Part shown: one piece after another, positions 41,774-51,226 of the stretch
Position numbering within the stretch: position 1 is the first letter of the stretch
Layout of the letters: the number at the start of each line of letters is the position of its first letter
From: Argyresthia goedartella
Lineage: Eukaryota; Arthropoda; Insecta; Lepidoptera; Argyresthiidae
DNA: 64,000 nt
Reading direction: 5' to 3'
Assembly (NCBI GenBank): GCA_949825045.1
Contig: OX463810.1
Span: 34,792,201 to 34,856,200, forward strand
The notes under the pieces: model-generated
The model's database searches: none
The model's input: only the letters and a program-made list of their open reading frames with translations
What the model was told of the DNA's origin: nothing
Made by a program: the position numbers and the translations under genes

Positions 41774-42386
41774 TTTGTTCAAAATTTCAAAAAAATATTA
41801 CGGCGATGGTTACATAACAAGCAATATGCACAATCTCATTCATCTTGTAGATGAAGTGAGAAGGTTTGGTATCTTACAAAGTTTTTCCGCTTATCCTTTT
41901 GAAAATAAACTGTACTGTCTCAAAAGAAAAATAAGACATGGTAACAAACCACTGGAGCAAATCGCAAGACGAATATGTGAACAAAATAGAATAGAATTAA
42001 AACAATCTAACGGGAACGATTCAAATCTTACGTATCCATGTTTGGAATGTAATTTAAAATCAGGGTCTGTACTGCGGTTTGAATCATATATTTTTACTAT
42101 AAAGGAGCCAGATAACTTTTTACTAACCAAAGAAAATCAAATTGTTCAAATCACTGGTATGAAACTAGATAATGGAACCATAATGATTGAAGGTAATTGT
42201 ATTGAAAACCTAGATAATGTTTTTGAAAATCCAATCAATTCTTCCATGCTTAATATATCTAAGTGTTCAGTACCAGCAACAACTACCAATCTGACTATTA
42301 ATGTTGATTTCATCAAATCTAAACTAGTGTGCATATGTTATGGGTGTGAATGGTTTTTTATACCTTTGTTGCATTCTATAAATTAA
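41774..42386 (+). pseudogene. DNA transposon transposase, C-terminal part in another frame
   Basis: The protein continues in a shifted frame after the A-rich run at 41795-41801, with KKYYGDGYITSNMHNLIHLV, RRFGILQSFSAYPFENKL and RRICEQNR. A one-base indel in the A run would explain the shift. With the upstream TAA, this shows that the copy cannot make a full transposase. The stop is TAA at 42384-42386. Confidence 0.75.
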
Positions 42387-43600
42387 GATAAGTTATCTTA
42401 TAAAAAACCTATGTGGTAGGTATACCTACAATATACTTTTAATATAATTAAAAGTATCATACCATATTTTAAGTAACTAAATGTTGTTGTAAAAAATGTA
42501 CATAATATGTTGTGGTATGCCCACATTGTTATCACCTCGTATAACCCTTACAAATAAAACACATTTGTTTATTACTCAATTTCTATTTATTTACTTTCAC
42601 AAAGAATCACAGATAATCAGCCTTTTAATAATACCAAATTATGTCATGATAATTTGACAAACCAGTTTACAAATAAAACACTAACCATTTGAAGATCTTC
42701 GCTAAACGTGGTTTGCTTCGTTAATCGTGTCTTTTAATTTAACTTCCATTTACAACGATTATAAAGAAACCCGAAAGGGAAGGGGCGAAAGGGGCTAAGT
42801 AAAAAATATTTAAAAAATAACAACAAGTTAAAAACTACGCTACTCTTAACCTACAGTATTAGGCCGGACCTAGTTAAAATTAAACAAAAGCTCAATGCAA
42901 AGCGCTACTTTGAGATAGGTATAACCCCTTCTAAAGGCGAAATTATTCTACAGGTGGAGCCGTTAATTGTAGGATACTATGTTGCACAATTAACGTGACC
43001 ACACCCGATACAATGTTGAGATAATATAAAATGGGTTTCTTTCTAAGGCCACTCCAGCAAAGAAAGGGTAAAATGATCCTTCGTCAGAAAGCAGTCAACA
43101 TCCATATATATATTTATTACTATGGCACCCTAAAACAAAGACAGATTTATGTTTTAAAAAGTTTAGAAAAATCGTGATAGGTAAGTAAATAAAATTAAAA
43201 TGTGGTTTTCGTATTTCTGTAAGGAACTCTAATTCATAAACCCAAATCAACCTCCATTTATTCTTCAATCCTTACATTACTAACTAGTCATATAAGAGAT
43301 GGAAGATGGCAAATCACATTTTTTTGCATAATTTAACTAGTAAATCGACGTCAAAATTAAGGCGCATTTAAAAATAAACACACATATCGTACTAGTTACT
43401 CGGTAAAATTTGCACCGCACTTTCTATGACTGTACAATTACACCACAACACCTTTATTCAATACGCAACAATACCTAGCTACGCCATTACGGTAACGTAG
43501 AAATATAAAAAACACAACTGTACTCACCTTGGTAGTAGAATCCTTTTATTTTTTCCAGAGGAATAATTAAACTTGTCGTGCGATGCGCTGTTTTCATCTT
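42387..43600 (+). other. 3' non-coding part of the DNA transposon
   Basis: No ORF of note. AATAAA hexamers at 42554 and 42666 are possible poly-A signals for the transposase transcript. Confidence 0.45.
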
Positions 43601-44072
43601 GTTATGTAAAGTGTTGTATAAAAGTGTTTTGCGCACTGTTATAGGTCTAAGTTGTGATGTAATGTGATCTTTGTAACCATAATAACGCTAAGGAGTGATG
43701 TAAAGACGTTTTGATCACTATTATAGGACTTATGAGTGACAAGCTGCGACTTTACATGACTGTTATAGAAGTTATATGAAATTCAATAGAGCTATTACAA
43801 AGCTACTACGTCACTCTTTAGTCATGTAAAGTGCGCCTTTTCCTGGGCGTATAAGCGCTTATAGTACTGTTATAGGCCTGATTTCATACATTAAAAGAGG
43901 CGCAAACTCGCTTATAGAGCTCTTATATGACGCCTTTTGTTACTTGGGTAAACAACCATGACTAGGGTACAAACATCCGTTCTCATCAAACAAACATTTG
44001 CCCCCACCGGGACTCGAATCCGGGACCCTTGGTTTCGTAGGCAGCGTCACTGCCGACTCGGCCATTCGGGTC

Positions 44073-44689
44073 GTCGAGTAGTAAGTAGTAACTTGTAGAT
44101 AAGGTTGTGTTTACAATCCACAGATCATACACGGGTGTAATTTTTACTTTGCCGTTAATAATGACTAGCATAATACATGGTGTTACATAACAGCATAAGA
44201 TTTTTTTAATTCGCCGCGCTTTGTGATGTTTTTTAGGCTAGCCAGACTCTCTAGGCAGAGAAGGCAGGTATATAATTTATTCTTTAGTAAGTCTATAGTA
44301 AACAGACTTTCAACGATCTTTTGGCGCGTGAGTAACGTTTACAGGGGGCGCCAGTTCTGCGCAACTTAATGCACCGAAACAGACGAAAAGCATTAGTTCC
44401 ACCTATTACCGCAAGCCAAAAGATACGCAAAGCTGTACTCACGTTAAGGCTGAAGGCAGAATATTTGAAAAGTAGGCTGAATGATGATAATAGGTAAGCC
44501 TAAATGACCGATAAAGTTGCATTGCCTGCATACAGTATCAAGAAACGCCAATCAAAAATAACAGACAGATAGACAGAAATTTACAGTTTTCAGATTTTTC
44601 CCTTTATTTGTGCTATAAGACCTTGCTCTGTGCTAAAATTCATGATTCTAGCTCAATGGGAAGTACACATGTAGGTTTTGGTTCCCTTG
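44073..44689. other. no recognisable gene
   Basis: Mixed AT-rich sequence without a match. ACAGACAGATAGACAG-like text at 44560-44580 belongs to the edge of the next repeat. Confidence 0.4.
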
Positions 44690-44860
44690 CGAGTACTATG
44701 AAAATCCAACTTTCTTACAGCATAAACGGTATCGTTTGATTGCGTTTACCTAATAGCTTGATTTTTTCACAGCTTTAAAGGACTACCAGACCGACAACGA
44801 AGTGATTCTATTAGGGTTCATTTTTTCCTTTTAAGGTACAGAACCCTAAAAAGGCCCTAA
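44690..44860 (+). repeat. interspersed repeat, relative of 28310-28520
   Basis: CAGCATAAACGGTATCG...AACGAAGTGATTCTATTAGG...CCTTTTAAGGTACAGAACCC, in the same order as 28310-28520. Confidence 0.55.
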
Positions 44861-45324
44861 TTTGCGCGTTTTTTAAGTACAAACACCAAAAGTAACTTCC
44901 AAACTAATTGCAAAAAAATAAGTATTTTTTCTCCTTAGCCACTCGTCTGTTAGAGATCAAAAAATGGCCAGCGATTTCGAACCTTATTGCTTTGTTATAA
45001 AGTTCCAAACCTATGAAAAATCATTAATCATCTGTCGTTGGCGGCACGGCTGAGTGGACGTCCGGACAATTAATGTCGTTATCTTTCAGACCCTAAGCTA
45101 TTATTTGTCTCTGGAATAATGCCCTCGGCCATTATGGTGGCAGAAATTTTGTTATGAATAACCTTAGATATTACGTCAGCGGAAAATACGCCAAATATGC
45201 GCGGTCCAGTCCAGTCTGTTGGCAAAGACGGCCTTTTTTTCATGGACGAACAATTCAGGCCCCACTTGTATCTTTCCCGGCTCTCTCATGGTTCGTTTGA
45301 CTGAGAAATATCACGCAGCTGTAG

Positions 45325-45712
45325 ATATGTCACCAGAAGATAGTCCAAAACCGTTAGTTGATCAACTAACGCGGTATTTGATCAACTATCGACAGATAGT
45401 AAACCAGACCGACAGGGCTTAGAATTTACGTTTCTTTTGTTCTTACATGTCAACCTAACACGCAGACGATTCGGTCTCTAGTCTTCACCTAAGCTACCGC
45501 AGTGTTTGCCCTGGTATTTCGTTTGCAATTCAAGTTAAAACCAGTTTACTATTCAACGGTTTTAACCATTAGTTGATCAACTACCGTGTTATATAATACG
45601 CAGTATGCTACAGTTTACTATGTGTCGATGGATGACCAACTTGCGAGAAAAAAACCGTTAGTTGATCAACTGTCGGTTTTGACTATCTTACGGTGACATA
45701 TATATGTCACCG
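45325..45712. mobile_element. about 390 bp element with long inverted ends and TAGTTGATCAACTA palindromes
   Basis: The left arm (ATATGTCACC..AGATAGTCCAAAACCG, then TTAGTTGATCAAC) pairs with the right arm (GTTGATCAACTGTCGGTTTT...GGTGACATAT). TAGTTGATCAACT-type palindromes occur at 45356, 45574 and 45662. The centre (45430-45540) is a piece of the AAATGATCACC family, so two repeats may be fused. There is no ORF with a known match. Confidence 0.6.
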
Positions 45713-45778
45713 GAAAATAATACGATCCGCAAGTTTATAAATTTCCTAGGAAATTTATAAACTTCCTTCTAGATTATA

Positions 45779-46060
45779 TTAGGCTAGGTTAGGTAAGGTT
45801 AGGTCCTATCCCTGTAGGTCGGGAGAAAGAATACATCTACAGTAATCCCTGCTTGGCGTAAGAGGCCCCTAAAAGGGAACCGGAGTTATGGGCGTTCAGA
45901 CTTCCAACTCTGAACGCCTATGACTCCAAGACGACGACTGGGAGGGCACCTGAAGCTCTCCCAGGGCGGTCGCTGGCGGTGGCAAGCGGTCGGGGCGGGG
46001 GCCCTTGATCGCAACAGTGCGCCGCGAGGAGTTTACGACGGGATTGGTTGTGGCCGTTCC
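45779..46060. repeat. TTAGG-like stretch followed by a GC-rich segment
   Basis: TTAGGCTAGGTTAGGTAAGG (45779-) is a degenerate run of TTAGG/GGTTA units. It is followed by GCTTGGCGTAAGAGGCCCC and a GC-rich tract up to about 46060 with CTCTCCCAGGGCGGTCGCTG. The latter type of sequence is seen in 5' or 3' parts of lepidopteran non-LTR elements, but I see no ORF that proves it. Confidence 0.35.
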
Positions 46061-46289
46061 CGCATATTACACCCTCGTGCTTTTTACGTCGCATTTTTTT
46101 CAATCTCAGGTGCGAGTTTTTCGCCTACAAACAATGCATATTTTAGTGAAGAGTTTAGCATTAAGTCTAATATAATGATGAAACGATCATCTTTTTAACA
46201 TTATTTCATTATTATTTCTTTTTGCTACATTTTACCCATTATTTACATATGCAAAGCCTGATTTTTATAAGCTGTTTAGCAATGATGCC

Positions 46290-46520
46290 CAATAACTGAG
46301 CGCGTCAGCGCGTGAAAAAAGAAAAAAGCGCGCCAATTTGCACAAATCTTTGGTAGCGTTTTTGTTGATTAGCTATTTATGTCCTCGCAAGTGAGTTGAA
46401 AACTTCGTATGTTACTTGTGTGCATTGATTATTACACCCTTGGCTATCTGGCGGCTCGGGCGTATAATACCGCCTCGTGTTCATTAATCAACTTTCCACA
46501 CTTGTATCATACGTCTACCA
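46290..46520 (+). repeat. interspersed repeat with TCCTCGCAAGTG core
   Basis: A diverged copy of 29200-29460, with GAGCGCGTCAGCGCGTGAAA, TCCTCGCAAGTGAGTTGAAA and CCACACTTGTATCATACG. Confidence 0.55.
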
Positions 46521-46920
46521 AGTATTTAATATTTTATCATTAAAAATTTAAAACATGTACTCCTACAAAAGACGGGTCCCACGTCCTACTCGCACTTGAC
46601 CGGTTTTTTTAGTTAGTTAGCTGCTTAGTATAATCATTTTTGTAGGTATGATGTAAATTAAGACTAAAAGCTCGGGTCTATTTTTTTAGATTAAAAATAC
46701 TCAAGCGAAGTCCTCGAGGCTTGATGAGATAGATATTATGGACTTTTAATTACTTTTACAACTCCGAAAGGGCAAAGCTGGAGCCTTACTTAGTCCCTAA
46801 AGAGCTGAACAAATCTAGGGTTTATTTTTTTGTCCCCTTTGATCTAGTAACATTAAATGCGGAATGCCAATGATGATGATGATATTATATTTGCCTAAAA
46901 AATGGTGTTCCTTAGAAGAT

Positions 46921-47161
46921 ATAATACCTGGGACACTATTTACACACATTGATCTAGCCCCAAACTAGGATTCCCTGTATCTTGGGTACTAGACAACGAT
47001 ACACATACTTATATAGATAAATATTATACTTAGATAGATAAGCAACCATGACTAGGGTACAAACATCCGTTCTCATCAAACAAATATTTGCCCCCACCGG
47101 GACTCGAACCCGGGACCCTTGGCCTCGTAGGCAGGGTCACTGCCGACTCGGCCATTCGGCT
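46921..47161 (-). mobile_element. SINE family S, uninterrupted minus-strand copy
   Basis: A complete copy from the ATAATACC tail to the tRNA-like head GAGCCGAATGGCCGAGTCGG at 47161. It is directly followed by the 34 bp array. Confidence 0.88.
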
Positions 47162-47192
47162 CATCAAGCTGTACGCAATAACGGAGAAATTT

Positions 47193-47362
47193 CCATTGAA
47201 GCAGGTATGCCTGAAATGTGAAATTGCCATTGAAGCAGGTATGCCTGAAATGTGAAATTGCCATTGAAGCAGGTATGCCTGAAATGTGAAATTGCCATTG
47301 AAGCAGGTATGCCTGAAATGTGAAATTGCCATTGAAGCAGGTATGCCTGAAATGTGAAATTG
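47193..47362. repeat. 34 bp minisatellite, 5 copies
   Basis: Unit CCATTGAAGCAGGTATGCCT + GAAATGTGAAATTG, starting at 47193, 47227, 47261, 47295 and 47329. The copies are almost identical. Confidence 0.95.
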
Positions 47363-47376
47363 TCTAAGAAGCAGTT

Positions 47377-48297
47377 AAAAAATGGGGCTTTCTATTTCGC
47401 TGCTTTGCCAAGATACATAATTATAAAAGAAGTTAACAAATGGGGCTTTCTATTTTGCTGCTTTACCAAGATACATAATTATAAAAGAAGTTAACAAATG
47501 GGGCTTTCTATTTTGCTGCTTTGCCAAGATACATAATTATAAAAGAAGTTAACTATTGGGGCTTTCTATTTTGCTGCTTTGCCAAGATACATAATTATAA
47601 AAGAAGTTAACAAATGGGGCTTTCTATTTTGCTGCTTTGCCAAGATACATAATTATAAAAGAAGTTAACAAATGGGGCTTTCTATTTTGCAGCTTTACCA
47701 AGATACATAATTATAAAAGAAGTTAACAAATGGGGCTTTCTATTTTGCTGCTTTGCCAAGATACATAATTATAAAAGAAGTTAACAAATGGGGCTTTCTA
47801 TTTTGCTGCTTTGCCAAGATACATAATTATAAAAGAAGTTAACAAATGGGGCTTTCTATTTTGCTGCTTTGCCAAGATACATAATTATAAAAGAAGTTAA
47901 CAAATGGGGCTTTCTATTTTGCTGCTTTGCCAAGATACATAATTATAAAAGAAGTTAACAAATGGGGCTTTCTATTTCGCTGCTTTGCCAAGATACATAA
48001 TTATAAAAGAAGTTAACAAATGGGGCTTTCTATTTTGCTGCTTTACCAAGATACATAATTATAAAAGAAGTTAACAAATGGGGCTTTCTATTTTGCTGCT
48101 TTGCCAAGATACATAATTATAAAAGAAGTTAACAAATGGGGCTTTCTATTTTGCTGCTTTGCCAAGATACATAATTATAAAAGAAGTTAACAAATGGGGC
48201 TTTCTATTTTGCTGCTTTGCCAAGATACATAATTATAAAAGAAGTTAACAAATGGGGCTTTCTATTTTGCTGCTTTACCAAGATACATAATTATAGA
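47377..48297. repeat. 58 bp minisatellite, 16 copies
   Basis: Unit AACAAATGGGGCTTTCTATT + TTGCTGCTTTGCCAAGATAC + ATAATTATAAAAGAAGTT. The period of 58 bp is exact from 47383 to 48253, with rare point changes (GCCAAG/ACCAAG, TTTCGC/TTTTGC, one AACTATTGG). High identity means recent expansion. Confidence 0.96.
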
Positions 48298-48639
48298 AGA
48301 AGGTATCGCGTATAGCTGACAAGGAATTATTCTAAACTCATAAGAATTAGGAATTTTGTGCCAAGTCTTTGAAATTTGATATGGTTTTAGGATTAAGGAA
48401 ACCACCACAAGCAACTTGTGCGCCTGGTGGCCTGTTTGCTGTAAATACAATATGGCTCCCACCTGTGTCGGTATTTTTTATAGATGGGCTTTTATTGGAC
48501 CCAACGTCTCAAAATTCTATTCCTTTCTAAGGTCTAATTTGTTTTCAAAATCTTTTTCAACGTTTTTCTTTATAATGCCTAAGTTTTTCTTACTACTCGA
48601 CAAATTCTAATTTCTGAAACATCGTGGTTATTAATGATC
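48298..48639. other. no recognisable feature
   Basis: Short spacer between the minisatellite and a tyrosine-recombinase-family fragment. Confidence 0.4.
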
Positions 48640-48713
48640 TTTATCTACACACGTTTCATAAACCCTCTTTACTGCGTCCAAAAACCGCACGTTACGATCA
48701 ACATAATGTTAAT
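48640..48713 (-). mobile_element. tyrosine-recombinase-family element, right-end fragment (locus E)
   Basis: TTTATCTACACACGTTTCAT, AAACCCTCTTTACTGCGTCC and CGCACGTTACGATCA match the inverted right end of the family. The rest is lost. Confidence 0.75.
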
Positions 48714-49664
48714 TAGCCAATTGTTTTGTTTTGTTTTTAAAAGGTCTTTATTGATAAATAATAGCACTACTAGTAGCAAAACCTCAGTGTGAATGGTAAT
48801 TCCTGGATTTGACTGACATAAGCTAACAAAGTTTTCAGGTAAATATTGAAGCCTATTGCAACTGCATATTGACAAAGGCAATTGGTGATAAGGAAAGTAA
48901 GTTTACACCTGCCTTGCTCGTAAAGACCTACTTACTTACGTTCAAAGAGTGAAAGTAAGTTAGTCTTTACGTCATTCATTCATTGTCTGCATTGAAAACT
49001 ACGTTCCATTTTCAAATTACTTTGCAGAACAAGCAATGCTTGATATGTAATGGATTTTCATACAACTTTACAGTTCAAGCTATGCAAACCTCCTTGGTCA
49101 AAAACTCAACCAACACAAAAAAAATATTGGCGGTAATTCAATCGATATTATTTGAAGTTTGATAAAGTTTATCTCAAATTAATTAACAGACTTATTGGGA
49201 ACCTCTTTGCAGTCGGTTGACAAAAGGACACCTTTGTTCTAGAATAGAGTGTGCAGCTCCAACCCGTGTTACCAAAGTTGGCGAAAAAATATCTTATCTG
49301 CGGCTTAAATTGAATGCCTACCCCAAATAAGCAAGGCAGTTTTTTGATATGAATTTAAATTACATTGTTTTATTTTATTTGTTGTGTTTTATTTTCCTCG
49401 CAAGAAAGGTGTAAAATAGTATACTTCTCTCGGGTTGTAAGTAGCTATTGCACCCTCGAACTATATCCAACCTTCCGTCTAAATATCTCGGGTGCACTCG
49501 ATCCTTAGAGCCCTTTGCGAGCGAAGCTCGCACGGGCACCAAATTGCATCTCGTTCCGTAATAGCTCACTTACTTCCCTTGTAGCGTAAAGTACTATTAT
49601 AGTGTAGTAATCTCTTACACCCTAATCGGAGTGTAAACACTTCGCTTTATGTGAACTTTATTGT
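48714..49664. other. no recognisable gene
   Basis: Contains loosely repeated text around 49385-49630 (TTTTCCTCGCAAGAAAGG, CTTACACCCTAATCGGAGTG) that may be a diverged relative of 29200-29460. GCGAGCGAAGCTCGC at 49517 is a short palindrome. Confidence 0.35.
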
Positions 49665-50123
49665 TTTATCTACACACGTATCATAAACCCTCTTTACTGC
49701 GTTCAAAAACCGCACGTTACGATCAGCATTATGTTAAACTACTTGGTAAAAACTCGTATCGTATCTGGAAAACTACACATTATGGTCGACGACATTCAAA
49801 TTTTGAACGCCGCCGCCCGCCTGCATGCCGCCCCTAGTTTGTCTGTGAAGTTGGTACTGACATTCAAATTTAGAACGCCCGAAGTTGGTGCTACAGAACA
49901 AGCTAAACGACTGCAGAGCCACAATGCCGGTCAAACATGCGGTTCCTGAACACATCAAAGAGAGCTTATGATATGTGTGTAGATAAACTAGTGTATGTAA
50001 CTGTACATAATTAGGCATTAAACTCTCGAGTGATATTATTATGAAACTCGCCTTCGGCTCGTTTCATAAACCCACTCTCGAGTTTTAATGCCCTCCATTA
50101 TGTAGCAGTCACATAAACTACTA
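49665..50123 (-). mobile_element. non-autonomous tyrosine-recombinase-family element (locus C), complete
   Basis: At 459 bp this is the best uninterrupted short copy. On the minus strand it starts TAGTAGTTTATGTGACTGC, continues through a long hairpin (50007-50123), the left inverted repeat, the gene 3'-end scrap (CAACTTCGGGCG...TGTAGCACCAACTTC), CATAATGTGTAGTTTTCCAG, and ends GTATGATACGTGTGTAGATAAA-like at 49665 (reading CATAAACCCTCTTTACTGCG on plus). Confidence 0.85.
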
Positions 50124-51006
50124 ATAAAGTGCACATTTATTAACTGATATACATACATAACATACCTTAGGAGTTATACTAAGCATGACGCTAAGCCTTG
50201 AATTTATTTAATTAAGTTCGTTGTTATTTCAGTTGTTAAAACCCGGTAACTTTTATCAAAAAAGTTGTGGGTAATCGCGAAAAGAACAGCAGTACATTTG
50301 ATATGAGTCAGTCAAGTGACGAGTGAGACAAAGAAAGCGAGCGCCAGGACCGGTGCGTGTGTGCGCTGTGGTCAGTCAGCGGCCAGTAAATGGTGATGTG
50401 GTAGCTTGGTAATACATTTGTATCGATGATTACGCGTGCCGGTATCATCTGGGTTGATTGATGATTTGGATTGATTTAGGTTGGCGACACGGTAAAAAAA
50501 TTTGGTGAAGTTTCTGAAAATGGTGGGGGAACTTTATGTTTGCATGTAGTTTTAACAGATTAGTTTTTAATGGGGAATTCTAAGCAAGTTTGAGGGCTTT
50601 GTTCTGTCATACTTGTAGCTTATCGTGATTGTAGTGGCGTAGGAAATGCATGGTCTGATAAGAATTGAGTAAGTTGCCTGCTTTGTGAGGTTACTTAGTA
50701 ACGAGGGGATAAAGTGCAGTTGAGGTTTTTGAACCTTTAAGCCTTAGATGAGTCGCCTGCGCATTCTAGGTAATTTTTTGGTCTTCCATCATTCCTAGGT
50801 GTTAGGTACAGTGCTACTCCACGGAATCGAGTAACCATATATTTGCAGATTTCTAAATGGTGTGAATCGGCGGCATTATTAATGCACCACAATATTCAGG
50901 TATTTTCGAGCAAAATACTACAAGTTGAATTAATTTTAGAAAAGCATAAAATATTATATTGTTTGTTTGACAGAACATTGGCAAAAAGATTACCAAGTGT
51001 TAATAA
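50124..51006. other. no recognised gene; CpG-rich patch
   Basis: 50330-50400 holds AAGCGAGCGCCAGGACCGGT and GTGCGCTGTGGTCAGTCAGC. TCAGTC resembles an arthropod initiator (TCAGT). This could be a promoter or non-coding exon of an unseen gene, but nothing confirms it. Confidence 0.3.
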
Positions 51007-51226
51007 TAGTAGTTTATGTACTTCTGCATAATGGAGGGCATTAAAACTGGCTCGTTTCATATTAATGCCTAATTATGTACAGTTACATACACTAGTTTAT
51101 CTACACACATATCATAAGCTCTCTTTGATGTGTTCAGGAACCGCATGTTCGAACGGCATTGCGGCACTGAGCTATTAGCAGTAATTGTAATTAAAATAAT
51201 ACCAAAAAATGGGAAAATGAAGTTAT

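Larger units (their letters stand above)
39118..43948 (+). mobile_element. 4.8 kb DNA transposon, TA target duplication, CCCAAGTAACAAA inverted repeats
   Basis: The left end CCCAAGTAACAAA (39118) and right end TTTGTTACTTGGG (43936-43948) are exact inverses, flanked by TA (39116-39117 and 43949-43950) in an interrupted SINE. That fixes both boundaries. The subterminal zones (39118-39800 and 43600-43948) are crowded with short motifs such as CTGTTATAG and TGATGTAA in both orientations, as in CACTA-like elements where transposase binds subterminal repeats. The transposase resembles the CMC (CACTA/Mirage/Chapaev) group in its late MHNLIHLVDEVRRFG region. The superfamily is tentative. Confidence 0.85.
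38996..44072 (-). mobile_element. SINE family S, split by the DDE transposon
   Basis: The body is at 38996-39117 and the head, with GGATTCGAGTCCCGG-like B box, at 43949-44072. Excising 39118-43948 and one TA restores the usual AGATAGATAAACAACC. Confidence 0.88.

Noticed and set aside
45219..45422. ORF of 67 codons as a small gene
   Set aside because: It overlaps the inverted-repeat element, has no homology I recognise and no supporting signals.
47377..48297. CRISPR-like repeat array
   Set aside because: The 58 bp units are directly adjacent with no unique spacers, in a eukaryotic context. It is a minisatellite.
50330..50400. Promoter or first exon of another host gene
   Set aside because: Only a CpG-rich patch and an initiator-like TCAGTC are present; no ORF or splice pattern supports it, so it is mentioned only as a low-confidence region.
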